Part shown: in pieces, positions 44,350 through 54,375 of the stretch
Layout of the letters: the number at the start of each line of letters is the position of its first letter
Position numbering within the stretch: the first letter of the stretch is position 1
Source of the DNA: Streptomyces fumanus
GTDB taxonomy: Bacteria > Actinomycetota > Actinomycetes > Streptomycetales > Streptomycetaceae
DNA length: 64,000 nt
Assembly (NCBI RefSeq): GCF_014655295.1
Contig: NZ_BNBI01000004.1
Span: 372,001-436,000, forward strand
Reading direction: 5' to 3'
The notes under the pieces: model-generated
Databases searched by the model: none
Told to the model about the DNA's origin: nothing
The model's input: only the letters and a program-made list of their open reading frames with translations
Translations under genes and position numbers: made by a program

Positions 44350-46092
44350 TCACGCCTCGTCGAGGGTTTCGAGCAGGCGCTCGTAGGCCGGCTTCGGCCG
44401 CAGGGCCGCGTCCCACGGCAGGGAATCGGCCGTGCGCGGGGGATAGGTCCCGGTGTCGGCGGTGGAACCGTACCGGTCGGTGAACCCCCAGGTGGAGAAC
44501 GATGTGCAGTTCGGCTCCTCCAGGCAGACCCGCAGCTTGCCCGCCATCTCGTCCGCCTGGATCCGCCGTCCGTCCTCCTCGTCCTCACCTATGGGGACGT
44601 CCATCTCCGACACCCGCGCCTGGACCCCGAGTTCCGCCAGATCCCGCAGATGGCCGCGGAAGGTCTCCGGGTCGACGCGGTCGCCGGGTGCGTACTCATG
44701 GTTCTGGAAACCGACGCCGTCGATCGGTACGCCGCGTTCCTTGAGCCGCCCGACCAGCTCGTAAAGGGCGTCCCACCGCTCGCCTTCCTCCTCGACCCCG
44801 TACTCGTTGAGGAACAGCCGTGCCGTCGGGTCGGCCCGGTGGGCGGCCCTGAACGCCTCGTCGATGTACTCCTCGCCCATGGCCTCGAACCACGGGCTCT
44901 GCTCGGAGCGCAGACCGAGATCGCCGTTGGTGTAGCTCTTCTCGTCGTCGGACATGGGCTCGTTGACCACATCCCATTCCGCGACCTTTCCCTTGAAGTG
45001 CCCGGCGACCGTGGCGATGTGCCGGAGCATGGTCCGGCGTACCTGCTCGGGGTCGTCGTCCTCCCGCATCCAGGTGGGCAGGGCCTCGTGCCAGACGAGG
45101 GTGTGCGCGTGCACCTTCATGCCGTTCGCGCGGGCGAAGCGTACGAGCAGGTCCGCGTCGCGGAAGTCGTAGACGCCCCGGCGCGGGTGGAGGAACTGTG
45201 GTTTGAACGCGTTCTCCGGAGTGAGCATGGAGAACTGGCTCCCCGCGAGCGCCCGGTAGCGTGAATCGGTGAGCAGCGGGTTCTCGGCCAGGGCGGTGCC
45301 GACGTCGAACGGCCGCCCCACGTCCGCGGCCCGCGCACGCAGCGAGTCGTCGGACTGCTCCTGGCGCAGCCGCGGCGCCTTGCTCACACGGAGCGAGTCA
45401 CCGCTCTCCGCCCGCGCGGTCAACTGCGTCAGACGCCACCCTTCGCGGCGTTCGTCTTCGCCCGCGTCCGCTTCCAGACCGAACCAGACAGTGCCCTCGG
45501 CGAATACCCCCGGGTCCCGCACGGTTCCCAGCCGCCGCCCGTCGGCTGTCACACGGAAGGTGTCACCGATGCTCGACACGGCGAGCGTCACCGTCCCGGA
45601 GCAGCCGCAATCGAGAACCTTGGAGGTGGCCGGGTCATCGCCCTCGCCGTCCCATATCTGTACCTTCACTTGTCCGTCAGCGGTCACGCCGACGCGGAGT
45701 GAGGGCCGCTCCTGCCGCCACTCGTCGTAGATGACCGGTACCCGGCCGTACAGCCGCAGCCATGAGTCGCCGCCACCGTCACCCACACCGGACATGCGCG
45801 CGGTGACGGTGAAGTCGCCATCGGACCTGAGATGCGGGCCGGCCAGGTTCAGCGGGGGGTTGGGCCGGCCGCCGGAGGAGTCCTGCTCCACGATGTGCCG
45901 GTCCAGTGCGCTGACCCGCAGGACGCCGTTCCGCGCGGTGGTGCCCGGCATCCGCGTCCAGTCGTGGTGGCGCAGCAGGTCTTCGTCGTCTCCGCCTCCC
46001 GCGCCTTCGCCCTGCCCCGTGCACCCGGCGGCCACCGCCATGACGAGCACCACGGCGGTCAGCCGCTGCCACGTCCCCCCACCAAGGCCCAC
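44350..46092 (-). CDS. GH10 endo-1,4-beta-xylanase-like lipoprotein
   Basis: About 580 residues from GTG 46092 (GGGAGGGG just upstream); a frame open to 46152 would give 600. A signal of about 23 residues ends in the lipobox AAGC, so the enzyme is lipid-anchored outside. A beta-sandwich region of about 200 residues precedes the GH10 barrel. The barrel shows HAHTLVWHEALPTWM, the acid/base in AEWDVVNEPM, and the nucleophile in RVSEMDVPIG, followed by STWGFTDRYGS. It would cleave xylan or a related beta-glycan. The N-terminal module is not assigned to a family. Confidence 0.88.
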   Translation of the reverse strand: MGLGGGTWQRLTAVVLVMAVAAGCTGQGEGAGGGDDEDLLRHHDWTRMPGTTARNGVLRVSALDRHIVEQDSSGGRPNPPLNLAGPHLRSDGDFTVTARMSGVGDGGGDSWLRLYGRVPVIYDEWRQERPSLRVGVTADGQVKVQIWDGEGDDPATSKVLDCGCSGTVTLAVSSIGDTFRVTADGRRLGTVRDPGVFAEGTVWFGLEADAGEDERREGWRLTQLTARAESGDSLRVSKAPRLRQEQSDDSLRARAADVGRPFDVGTALAENPLLTDSRYRALAGSQFSMLTPENAFKPQFLHPRRGVYDFRDADLLVRFARANGMKVHAHTLVWHEALPTWMREDDDPEQVRRTMLRHIATVAGHFKGKVAEWDVVNEPMSDDEKSYTNGDLGLRSEQSPWFEAMGEEYIDEAFRAAHRADPTARLFLNEYGVEEEGERWDALYELVGRLKERGVPIDGVGFQNHEYAPGDRVDPETFRGHLRDLAELGVQARVSEMDVPIGEDEEDGRRIQADEMAGKLRVCLEEPNCTSFSTWGFTDRYGSTADTGTYPPRTADSLPWDAALRPKPAYERLLETLDEA

Positions 46093-46158
46093 GGCCCCTC
46101 CCACTCCCTTGCTCAAGACGAAGACGAGATCAACGTCTCGGAACCGGGCCACAGTTCA

Positions 46159-47004
46159 TCACACCTGAGGTGCGGGCGATGACGAACGGGCCGTGATCGG
46201 CGTCCGAGAGATGAACGCGGAGATGAGGTCGGATGTCTCGTCGGGGCGTTCCAGGGCGATCAGGTGCCCCGTATCGGGGAAGTGGACGAGTTCGGCGTTG
46301 GGCAGTGTGCTTGCCAGGTGCTCGGCGATCTGCTGGAAGTCGCCGACATCGCTGGTGCCGATACCGACCACGACGGGGACGTCAATCTTCGCCAGATCCT
46401 CGTCGACGGCGGGGTCGAGGTCTTCTTCGTACTCCTCGGCATGTTTCTGATGCGCCAGGGCCACCCGCATGGATTCCCGGACAGCCTCGGCATGCTCCCT
46501 CAGCCTGCCGTCCCAGGCCCGGTCGGGGCCACGGACCCACATGTCCATGCTGACCTGAACCGCGGCGCCGAGATCACCGGCTCCCAGGGCCGCCTCCTCC
46601 GCCTCGGCATAGCGTTCCATGGCCCCGGACCAGTCATGACCGGGCCGAGGAGGCGCGAGCAAGACCAGCCCCCGAACCCGCCCGGGACGCACAGCCGCCG
46701 CCTCCAGCGCCACCTTGCCCCCGTACGAGGCGCCCACCAGCACAGCCTCCTTCACCCCGCAGGCGTCCATGACCGTGAAGAGGTCATCGACATGCCGGAA
46801 AGGTCGGGTGGCCGGCGAGGACTCACCGAAGCCCCGAAGGTCATAGCGCACCACCCGGTGAGCACGCCCCAGAACCCCTGCAACCCCGTCCCACATCCGG
46901 TGATCGGTGACACCGGCATGAAGCAGCACCACCGCGCCCTCACCCACGCCGTCCTGCTGAACCCGCAGATGCCCACCGGGAACTTCAACACGTGTACTCG
47001 TCAC
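46159..47004 (-). CDS. Alpha/beta hydrolase
   Basis: 281 residues from GTG 47004, which follows GGGGAGAAG. VVLLHAGVTDHRMWD is the oxyanion segment, LVGASYGGKVAL the nucleophile elbow (Ser), and FPDTGHLIALE the catalytic His. No leader peptide, so it is cytosolic. It belongs to the broad epoxide-hydrolase/esterase group, and the substrate is unknown. An extended frame to 47229 lacks a ribosome site. Confidence 0.85.
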   Translation of the reverse strand: MTSTRVEVPGGHLRVQQDGVGEGAVVLLHAGVTDHRMWDGVAGVLGRAHRVVRYDLRGFGESSPATRPFRHVDDLFTVMDACGVKEAVLVGASYGGKVALEAAAVRPGRVRGLVLLAPPRPGHDWSGAMERYAEAEEAALGAGDLGAAVQVSMDMWVRGPDRAWDGRLREHAEAVRESMRVALAHQKHAEEYEEDLDPAVDEDLAKIDVPVVVGIGTSDVGDFQQIAEHLASTLPNAELVHFPDTGHLIALERPDETSDLISAFISRTPITARSSSPAPQV

Positions 47005-47321
47005 ACTTCTCCCCACACTGTTTCGCTCCGGCTGCTCCTGGCTGCTGCCGACGTGTCCTCGAGCGCCGCCTTCCGCCCGCTGCGGACCACCCCGGTCAGC
47101 GCCCCGTACGGAAGCGTCGGCGATGATACGGTCCTGCGCATCCGAGGTGTTCCGCACGCCCCGCAGGGCCGGGTGGGCGAGAGCGGTGGGCGTCAGGACG
47201 GGTCCTCCACCGGTGCGGTGTGACGCCATGCCGCGGTGACGGGGTGTCAGCTCGCGGGTGCTGCGCCCGGGTCCGCCGCCCGCACCGGCGCACGCGGCCG
47301 TCCGGTGGCAGCATGCTCCTC

Positions 47322-48308
47322 ATGAAGGCAGCGTTCATCGAGCGATTCGGCCCGGCGGAATCCATCCGCTTCGCGTCCCTCCCCGACCCCGAACCGGGGC
47401 CCATGGAGGTACTGGTGGACATCGGCGCGACCACGGTCAACCCGGTCGACACCTTCATCCGCTCCGGTGCCTGGCGCACCCCGGTGACCTTTCCGTTCGT
47501 GGTCGGACGCGACCTGGTCGGCACGGTCGCCGCGGTCGGCGCGGGCACGGCCGGCTTCTCCGTCGGCGACCGGGTGTGGTGCAACAGCCTCGGGCACGGC
47601 GGGCGGCAGGGCGCGGCGGCCGAACGGGCCGCCGTCCCGGCCGACCGTCTCTACCACCTGCCCGACGGCGTGCCACCGGAGCAGGCGGTCGCCGTGGTGC
47701 ACCCGGCGGCCACCGCCTACCTCGCGCTGTTCACCCACGGCGCCCTGCGGCCCGGTGAGACCGTCCTCGTCGTGGGGGCCGGCGGGAACGTGGGCAGCGC
47801 CGCGGTGACGCTGGCCGCCGAGGCCGGGGCGAGGGTGCTGGCCACGGCCCGCGCCGAGGACGAGGAGCACTGCCGGGCGCTCGGCGCGGAGGGCTTCGCC
47901 GACTACCGCGCCCCGGACCTGGCCGACCGTCTGCGGGCGGCGGCGCCGCACGGCGTCGACCTCGTCGTGGACGCCGCCGGGCGCAACGACCTGGAGGGCG
48001 CCGTCGACCTGCTCGCGCTGCGCGGCCGTGTCGTGGTGCTGGCCGGCCTCGACTCCCGTCCGCTGCTGCCGGTCGGGCCGCTGTACCTCAAGGACGGCAC
48101 GGTCACCGGGTTCGTCATCTCCCGGGCCACCGTCGCCGAACTCGCCGAGGCGGCCCGCGCCCTCAACCGGCTCCTGGTACGCGGACGGCTGCGGGCCCGG
48201 GAGGTCGAGGAACGGCCGCTGAGCACCATGGCCGAGGCGCACGCCCGACTGGAACGCGGCGAACTCCACGGCAGACGGCTCGTCCTCCGCCCCGCCCTGG
48301 ACACCTGA
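47322..48308 (+). CDS. Zinc-independent quinone oxidoreductase / MDR-family reductase
   Basis: 328 residues from ATG 47322; ATG 47313 would add MLL. The N-terminal GroES-like domain starts MKAAFIERFGPAESIRF, with NPVDTFIRSG and GRDLVGTV. The NADPH-binding Rossmann part has VLVVGAGGNVGSAAVTLA. Structural-zinc cysteines are absent, as in quinone oxidoreductases. Single gene; substrate unknown. Confidence 0.88.
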   Translation: MKAAFIERFGPAESIRFASLPDPEPGPMEVLVDIGATTVNPVDTFIRSGAWRTPVTFPFVVGRDLVGTVAAVGAGTAGFSVGDRVWCNSLGHGGRQGAAAERAAVPADRLYHLPDGVPPEQAVAVVHPAATAYLALFTHGALRPGETVLVVGAGGNVGSAAVTLAAEAGARVLATARAEDEEHCRALGAEGFADYRAPDLADRLRAAAPHGVDLVVDAAGRNDLEGAVDLLALRGRVVVLAGLDSRPLLPVGPLYLKDGTVTGFVISRATVAELAEAARALNRLLVRGRLRAREVEERPLSTMAEAHARLERGELHGRRLVLRPALDT

Positions 48309-49206
48309 CTCCGCACGCCCCGTCGCGCCGTGCCGTGGCTGCCGGAGGTCCTTCGCCGCGATTAGACGCCGTCCCGCCGTATCGGACCCGTCACCCCGCC
48401 GGGAGGCACCCTCGCGATCGGGTTGGGCCCGCTCCGGGCCGGGCGCGGGCCCGTGCGGGCCCATGGTTTGCGCCGGTGATCCGGACCGGGGCGCCACCGG
48501 CCCCGAGCCGGGCCGACCGGTCCGCCGCCGGCCGGCGTGCCGCCCCACCTGGCCGTACCGTGCCCGCGCGGGCCGCGGGGGCACGAACGGGCCCCGCCGC
48601 CCGAGCGTCGGATTCACGCCAACTGTTGCCCGCGGGCATGACCGTCCCCCCGCCGGGTATGTGGGCTCGCTGCCCGAGTCCCGGCTGCGCTCACGCCGCC
48701 GACGCGGCCGCCGGCCGGTGCCGTCCGAGGTGATTCGCCCAGGCCCGCCCATGCGGGGCCCGGCGAAAGGATTGCGCCGTGCGCGTCGGGACGGCCGCGC
48801 TCTGGCATATTCAGTCGGCGACCGTGCCCGAGTAGCCCCTACATTCCCGCCATCCCGGTCACCGGAGAGTGTCCGAAATTTTTCTCAGTGAGCGCTTGAC
48901 GTTTTGCGAACGCCACGGGACGAATGCGGTAGAGGATCTTCCATTTTCTTCTGACGTGCCGGTTCGCGGCCCTATCAGGTTTTGGTTGCAGCGCTTGTCC
49001 GTGGACTGTTAAGCTCTCGTTGCCCTGGAACAATTGTCCGAAATTTATCGCACAAATGTCTTGTTCCGCGAGCTTCACGCGGGTAGGCGGTAGTCCACGG
49101 GGGTGGCCTTGAGCCGATCATTACTTCACTGCGGTACCAGGTGATCCACCTCCTGTTTTTCATGCCATTTCGTAAAGCTCTGGACTTGCACACAGGGGGA
49201 TGGCTC
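48309..49206. other. 898-base leader region upstream of the StrR-like regulator
   Basis: The right half is noticeably lower in GC than its surroundings and includes TTGACG (48897) as a possible -35 box. A 12-base direct repeat TGTCCGAAATTT occurs at 48870-48881 and 49035-49046. A minus-strand frame at 48839-49078 lacks coding bias and a ribosome site. The region probably holds the promoter of the following operon; no gene is supported. Confidence 0.5.
48870..49046. promoter_or_regulatory. Direct repeat TGTCCGAAATTT, candidate regulator sites
   Basis: Exact copies at 48870-48881 and 49035-49046, 165 bases apart start to start. The flanking bases also agree (G/T before, T-x-TC after). Two identical A/T-containing 12-mers in a GC-rich genome are unlikely by chance and lie upstream of the activator gene. 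Confidence 0.5.
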
Positions 49207-50235
49207 ATGAACGGTCAGCTCAAGGCTGACACCATCGATCTCATGGCGCGGCAGTCTGCCCAACTCGTTTCCCTCAGCGCGTTGACCCATTTCGTCTCCC
49301 CCCGGCTCTCCGGACCGGACAGCGCCCATGTCCGGCTCCTGGCCGAATCGGAAGCCGACCTGCCGCCCATACTCGTCAATCGCAGAACGATGCACGTCAT
49401 CGACGGAATGCATCGCGTACACGCCGCGTATCTGCGCGGTCAGAGCACCATCGAAGCGGTTTTCTGCGATTGCGACGAAGCGGAGGCGTTCGTACTCGCC
49501 GTGAAGGCGAATGTCGCCCACGGACTTCCGCTTCCACGCTCCGACAGGAATGCCGCCGCCGAACGTATCATCAACTCCCACCCGGAATGGTCCGACCGGG
49601 CGATCGCCTCGGTGACCGGGCTGTCCCACAAGACGGTCGGCGCGATCCGGCGCCGTGCGAGTGGGGAAATTCCCCACTCGCCCACCCGGCTGGGGCGCGA
49701 CGGCCGGGAACGACCGGTCGACGCCGCCGAGGGCCGCCTCCAGGCCGGCCGCATCCTCAGCGAGCGCCCCGGCGCCTCCCTGCGCGAGGTCGCCCGGGAG
49801 GCCGGGGTCAGTGCCGCCACCGTCCGGGACGTCCGGGACCGCCTGCGGCGGGGCGAGACACCGGTGGGCCCGGCCCGGCGCGGGGGCGGGGCGCCCGCCG
49901 GCGTCACCGGGTCCGAGGCGGCCGGCACGGCCCCGGTCCCGCCGCCGCGCGAGGTGGCCCGCATCCACGGCGGGTCCGACCCCGGACCCGACCTCGGTGA
50001 ACTGGTGCACAGCCTGCGCAAGGACCCCTCGCTGCGGTTCTCCGAGTCCGGTCGCACCTTGCTCCGGCTGCTGGATGCCTGCACGGTGGGTCCGCAGGAG
50101 TGGACCCGCATCAGCGAGAACGTCCCGCCGCACCGCGTGGAGAGCATCGTCACGGCGGCACGCGAGTGCAGCCGGGCGTGGCAGGACTTCGCAGCCGAGC
50201 TGGAGCACCGCTCCGGCCGGCAGGCGTCCGGCTGA
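49207..50235 (+). CDS. StrR/NovG-family (ParB-like) pathway activator
   Basis: 342 residues. The ParB-like N-terminal part reads DLPPILVNRRTMHVIDGMHR and later AFVLAVKANVAHGLPL, near-signature sequence of StrR and NovG. Two HTH segments follow: DRAIASVTGLSHKTVGAIRR and ASLREVAREAGVSAATVRDV. The C-terminal third is variable, as in the family. AGGGGG lies before ATG 49207. StrR-type proteins activate antibiotic operons in cis, so it is the likely switch for the genes downstream. A perfect 23-base palindrome lies inside its coding sequence. Confidence 0.9.
   Translation: MNGQLKADTIDLMARQSAQLVSLSALTHFVSPRLSGPDSAHVRLLAESEADLPPILVNRRTMHVIDGMHRVHAAYLRGQSTIEAVFCDCDEAEAFVLAVKANVAHGLPLPRSDRNAAAERIINSHPEWSDRAIASVTGLSHKTVGAIRRRASGEIPHSPTRLGRDGRERPVDAAEGRLQAGRILSERPGASLREVAREAGVSAATVRDVRDRLRRGETPVGPARRGGGAPAGVTGSEAAGTAPVPPPREVARIHGGSDPGPDLGELVHSLRKDPSLRFSESGRTLLRLLDACTVGPQEWTRISENVPPHRVESIVTAARECSRAWQDFAAELEHRSGRQASG
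49658..49680. promoter_or_regulatory. Perfect 23-base palindrome inside the StrR-like gene
   Basis: CGAGTGGGGAA, A, TTCCCCACTCG: 11-base arms match exactly around one base. It falls in the linker after the first HTH, encoding ASGEIPHSP. It could be an autoregulatory site or an RNA hairpin within the message. Confidence 0.55.
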
Positions 50236-50318
50236 CGCCGCCCCTCCCGTCCACTCCCACGGGCCCGGTGCCCGTACGCCCCGCGCGGTCCACGTCCCGG
50301 CGCTCAGGGAAGGCAGGC

Positions 50319-52295
50319 ATGACGATCAGCACTGTGACGGACTCTCGCGAGGCGGACGCACGGGCCCTCCTCGCCTCGTTGCTGGTGCCCGACCCGCCCC
50401 CCTTCGCCCTGCTGCGCAGAGCGGGCGCGGGCACCGGCGAGGTGGAGGTGCTGACCGGCGAGGTGACACGGGTGACGGCCCTGGCCGACCTGCCGGCCCC
50501 CGCCGACGGCGGCGCGGACCCGGCGGACGTCCTGGCCGTCATCCCCTTCCGCCAGGTCACCGAGCGCGGCTACGCCTGCAACGACGACGGGGAACCGATC
50601 CTGGCGCTCACCGCCCGCCGGCGCGCCGCCCTACCCGCCACGCTCGCCCTGGACCTGCTGCCCGACGGGGAGGTCGGCCTCGCCGACGCCGGGTTCGACG
50701 TCGGCGACGACGACTACGAGAAGGTCGTGCAGAAGATCCTCGACCAGGAGATCCGGGCCGGCGAGGGCTCCAACTTCGTCATCCGGCGCTCCTTCCGGGC
50801 GACCGTGCGCGACTACCGGCCCGAACGCGCGCTCACCGTCTTCCGGCGGCTGCTGACCCTGGAGCCGGGCGCGTACTGGACGTTCGTCGTGCACACCGGC
50901 GACCGCACCTTCGTCGGCGCCTCCCCGGAACTGCACGTACGGGTCGCCGACGGGGTGGCCCGCATGAACCCCATCAGCGGCACCTACCGCTACCCGCCCC
51001 AGGGCCCGGACCTCCCGGGCGTCCTGAGCTTCCTCGACGACCGCAAGGAGACCGAGGAACTGTTCATGGTGGTCGACGAGGAGCTGAAGATGCTCGCCCG
51101 GGTCTGCGACGGCGGGGCCCGCGTGCACGGCCCCTACCTGCGCGAGATGGCCCGGCTGGCGCACACCGAGTACCTGCTGGAGGGCCCCACCACCCGCGAC
51201 GTGCGCGAGGTGCTGCGCGAGACGATGTTCGCGCCCACCATCACCGGCAGCCCGCTGGAGAACGCCTGCCGGGTGATCGCCCGGCACGAGGAGAGCGGAC
51301 GCGGCTACTACGGCGGCGCCCTGGCCCTGCTCGGCCGCGACCCGGCCGGCCGCGCCACCCTCGACTCGGCGATCCTCATCCGCACCGCCGAGATACGCCC
51401 CGGGGGCGACCTGCGCATCGACGTCGGCGCCACGCTGGTCCGGGACTCCCGCCCCGCCGCCGAGGTCGCCGAGACCTGGTCCAAGGCCGAGGCACTGCTG
51501 GCCGCCACCGGCCTGGAACGACCGGCCGGCACCGCGCCCCCCGCACCCCCGGGCGCCCCCGGCTCCCTGGCGCGCCACCCGCGGGTCGCCGCGGCCCTGG
51601 AGCGCCGCAACACCGGGCTGTCCGCCTTCTGGCTCGGCAAGGAGGACCACGGCGCCGGCGCCCGCCGGGTGCCGCGGGCCGGACGCATGCTGATCGTCGA
51701 CGCCGAGGACACCTTCACCGACATGCTCGGCCACCAGGCCCGGGCGCTCGGCGCCCACGCCGTGGTCCGCCCCTGGACGCAGGTGCGCCCCGAGGACCTG
51801 GACGGGTACGACTGCGTGGTGCTCGGCCCCGGACCCGGTGACCCCCGGGCCGGACACGACCCCAAGGTCCGCCGGATCACCGACCTGACCACCCACCTCC
51901 TCGCCCGGGGCGTCCCCTTCGTCGGCGAGTGCCTGAGCCACCAGGTGCTCTGCGCCCTCCTCGGCCTCCCCCTCTTCCGCCGCGAACGCCCCCACCAGGG
52001 CACCCGGCGCCGCATCGACCTGTTCGGACGCGTGGAGACGGTCGGCTTCTACAACTCCTACGCCGCCCGCCACGACACCGGCCTGCTGCGCTCCCCGCTG
52101 GCCGACGGCCCGGTGGAGGTGTGCCGGGACGCCGCGAGCGGCGAGGTGCACGCGGTGCGCGGAACGCGGTTCGCCGCCACCCAGTTCCACCTGGAGTCGG
52201 TCCTGACCGAACACGGCACCGACCTCCTCGCCGACCTGCTGGACTGGGCCCTGCGCGACCCCGCGGCGACCACCGGAAGCGACGGCGAGCGGTGA
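50319..52295 (+). CDS. phzE: PhzE-type 2-amino-2-desoxyisochorismate (ADIC) synthase
   Basis: 658 residues. The N-terminal chorismate-binding domain (about 80-400) has MNPISGTYRYPPQG, LDDRKETEELFMVVDEELKM and ARHEESGRGYYGGALAL, an anthranilate synthase/PhzE core. The C-terminal glutamine amidotransferase (about 445-645) has FVGECLSHQVLC (Cys) and TQFHLES (His-x-Glu). The fused order is that of PhzE, which stops at ADIC rather than making anthranilate. AGGGAAGG precedes ATG 50319. Its stop overlaps the next start (GTGA). Confidence 0.92.
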   Translation: MTISTVTDSREADARALLASLLVPDPPPFALLRRAGAGTGEVEVLTGEVTRVTALADLPAPADGGADPADVLAVIPFRQVTERGYACNDDGEPILALTARRRAALPATLALDLLPDGEVGLADAGFDVGDDDYEKVVQKILDQEIRAGEGSNFVIRRSFRATVRDYRPERALTVFRRLLTLEPGAYWTFVVHTGDRTFVGASPELHVRVADGVARMNPISGTYRYPPQGPDLPGVLSFLDDRKETEELFMVVDEELKMLARVCDGGARVHGPYLREMARLAHTEYLLEGPTTRDVREVLRETMFAPTITGSPLENACRVIARHEESGRGYYGGALALLGRDPAGRATLDSAILIRTAEIRPGGDLRIDVGATLVRDSRPAAEVAETWSKAEALLAATGLERPAGTAPPAPPGAPGSLARHPRVAAALERRNTGLSAFWLGKEDHGAGARRVPRAGRMLIVDAEDTFTDMLGHQARALGAHAVVRPWTQVRPEDLDGYDCVVLGPGPGDPRAGHDPKVRRITDLTTHLLARGVPFVGECLSHQVLCALLGLPLFRRERPHQGTRRRIDLFGRVETVGFYNSYAARHDTGLLRSPLADGPVEVCRDAASGEVHAVRGTRFAATQFHLESVLTEHGTDLLADLLDWALRDPAATTGSDGER

Positions 52296-53494
52296 GCGGC
52301 GACACCATGCGCGACACCCCCGGCCGGCCCTGGCTGCCCGGCGGCCCGGCCGCCCAGCAGCCCGACTGGGCCACGCACCCCGCCTACGCGGAGAGCTGCG
52401 CCGCCCTGGAGTCCGCGCCCGCCCTGGTCGACCCGGCGGACCTGGACCGCCTGCGCCGCACCCTCGCCGTGGTGGCCGGGGGAGGGGCGACCGTGCTGCA
52501 ACTCGGCGACTGCGCGGAGAGCTTCGCGGAGACCGGCACCGACCACGTCCGGACCAAGACCGCCGTGCTGCACGCCCTGGCCGACGAGGTCGCGGCCGGC
52601 ACCGGCGCCCCGGTGCTGCGCGTGGGCCGCATCGGCGGCCAGTTCGCCAAGCCCCGCTCGCACCCCTTCACCGAGGTCGGCGGGGTGCGCCTGCCGGTCT
52701 TCCGGGGCCACCTGGTCAACGGCGAGGGGCCGACCCACGAGGACCGCGCGCACGACCCGCGGCGCATGGTCCGCGCCTACCGGGCCAGCGCCCGGGTGCT
52801 GCGCGAACTGGACCGCGAGCGCAGCCGGCGCGCCGCCCGCGCCCCCGGCTTCGACGACGGGCCCTGGTCCAGCCACGACGCCCTGGTCATCGACTACGAG
52901 GCCCGGCTGGTGCGGACCGCGGACGGCCGGCGCTTCCTCGGCTCCACCCACCTGCCCTGGCTCGGCGACCGCACCAGGGCCCCGCACTCCGCCCACGTGC
53001 GGCTGCTGGCCGCCGTCGGCAACCCGGTCGCCCTCAAGCTCGGCCCGGGCACGGACCCCGCCGAACTGCGCGAGGTGTGCGCGCTGCTGGACCCCGAGCG
53101 CACCCCCGGGCGCCTCACCCTGATCGCCAGGATGGGCGCGGACCGGGTGACCGCCGCGCTCCCCCCGCTGGTGGCCGCCGTCCGCGACGCCGGACACCGC
53201 CCGGTCTGGCTGAGCGACCCGATGCACGGGAACACGGTGCGCGTGGCCGGGGTGAAGACCCGCCACCTGACCGACCTCGTGGACGAGGCGACCCGCTGCA
53301 AACACGTCCTGGAACAGGCCGGGGAACACCCCGCCGGACTGCACCTGGAAGTCGCCGCATCGGACGTCACCGAATGCCTGGGCGGAAAGGTCGACGGCGT
53401 GGAACGGCTGGCCGAGCGTTATACGACACTATGCGATCCGCGGCTGAATCCGGACCAGACCGCCGAATTGCTGCGCGCCTGGATCCGGGCTTAG
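52292..53494 (+). CDS. Type II (plant-like) DAHP synthase
   Basis: 400 residues. VLQLGDCAESFAE, GRIGGQFAKPRS, NGEGPTHEDRAHDP, ARMGADRV and WLSDPMHGNT are the class II DAHP synthase motifs, with metal-binding Cys and His. GTG 52292 overlaps the PhzE stop; an ATG 15 bases on is the alternative. A pathway-dedicated copy would boost the flow of erythrose-4-phosphate and PEP into the shikimate route, as PhzC does in phenazine clusters. Confidence 0.92.
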   Translation: MSGDTMRDTPGRPWLPGGPAAQQPDWATHPAYAESCAALESAPALVDPADLDRLRRTLAVVAGGGATVLQLGDCAESFAETGTDHVRTKTAVLHALADEVAAGTGAPVLRVGRIGGQFAKPRSHPFTEVGGVRLPVFRGHLVNGEGPTHEDRAHDPRRMVRAYRASARVLRELDRERSRRAARAPGFDDGPWSSHDALVIDYEARLVRTADGRRFLGSTHLPWLGDRTRAPHSAHVRLLAAVGNPVALKLGPGTDPAELREVCALLDPERTPGRLTLIARMGADRVTAALPPLVAAVRDAGHRPVWLSDPMHGNTVRVAGVKTRHLTDLVDEATRCKHVLEQAGEHPAGLHLEVAASDVTECLGGKVDGVERLAERYTTLCDPRLNPDQTAELLRAWIRA

Positions 53495-53578
53495 GAATCC
53501 GTAGACTCGGTGCTGCCCGGCCGCGGCCGATTCGCCGACTCAGGCGGCACCCCCTTCTGTTCCGGAAGGCGAGAACCA

Positions 53579-54367
53579 ATGATCGAAGACAAGGAATTCC
53601 CCTGTCGGGTCGCCCTGGTGACCGGAGCGGCCGGCGGAATAGGAAGCGCCATCGCGCGCGCCCTCGCCGCCCGGGGGACGGTGGTGGCGGTCGTGGACCG
53701 GGACGCCGCACGGCTGGCCGCGCTGACCGACGAACTCGCCGAGGACGGCCTCAAGGCCGCCGCGTTCCCCGCGGACGTCTCCGACGCCGACCAGGTCGAG
53801 CGGGCCGTCGACCGCATCGAGGTCGAACTCGGCCCGGTGGACCTCCTGGTGAACGCCGCCGGGGTGCTGCGCCCCGGCTCCGCGGTGACCATGACCGACG
53901 CCGACTGGCGGGCCGTCTTCGCGGTCAACCTCGACGGCGTCTTCCACTGCTGCCGGGCCGTCGCCGCCCGTATGAAGGAACGGGGCGAGGGCGCCATCGT
54001 CACCATCGCCTCCAACGCCGGCCGCGTGCCGCGGCTGCAGATGGCCGCCTACGGTGCCTCCAAGGCGGCCGCGTCCTCCTACACCAAGTCCCTCGGCCTG
54101 GAGCTGGCCCAGCACGGCATCCGCTGCAACGTCGTCTCGCCCGGCTCCACCGACACCCCCATGCTGCACGCGCTGTGGTCGGACCCGTCCGACCGGCAGC
54201 TCACCATCGAGGGGTCCAGCGCCGCCTACAAGACCGGCATCCCGCTGCGCCGCATCGCCGAGCCCGCCGACATCGCCGACGCCGTCCTCTTCCTCGCCTC
54301 CGCCCGTGCCCGGCACATCACCATGCAGGACCTGTGCGTCGACGGCGGCGCCGTCCTGGGAGCGTGA
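53579..54367 (+). CDS. DhbA/EntA-type 2,3-dihydro-diol dehydrogenase (SDR)
   Basis: 262 residues, classical [30 protein letters not shown] and [15 protein letters not shown]. The length and the [16 protein letters not shown] region match 2,3-dihydro-2,3-dihydroxybenzoate dehydrogenases. Beside PhzE and PhzD it is expected to oxidise dihydro-3-hydroxyanthranilate to 3-hydroxyanthranilate. ATG 53579 follows GGAAGGCGAG. Substrate is inferred from context. Confidence 0.88.
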   Translation: MIEDKEFPCRVALVTGAAGGIGSAIARALAARGTVVAVVDRDAARLAALTDELAEDGLKAAAFPADVSDADQVERAVDRIEVELGPVDLLVNAAGVLRPGSAVTMTDADWRAVFAVNLDGVFHCCRAVAARMKERGEGAIVTIASNAGRVPRLQMAAYGASKAAASSYTKSLGLELAQHGIRCNVVSPGSTDTPMLHALWSDPSDRQLTIEGSSAAYKTGIPLRRIAEPADIADAVLFLASARARHITMQDLCVDGGAVLGA

Positions 54368-54375
54368 GGAGACCC

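Noticed and set aside
48839..49078. Minus-strand frame of 79 residues upstream of the StrR-like gene
   Set aside because: No ribosome site or recognisable motif, and it coincides with the low-GC promoter region and its repeats.
50319..54367. Catechol siderophore (2,3-dihydroxybenzoate) pathway
   Set aside because: The chorismate enzyme carries a fused glutamine amidotransferase (PhzE type), so the amino compound is expected, and no NRPS or isochorismate synthase is seen.
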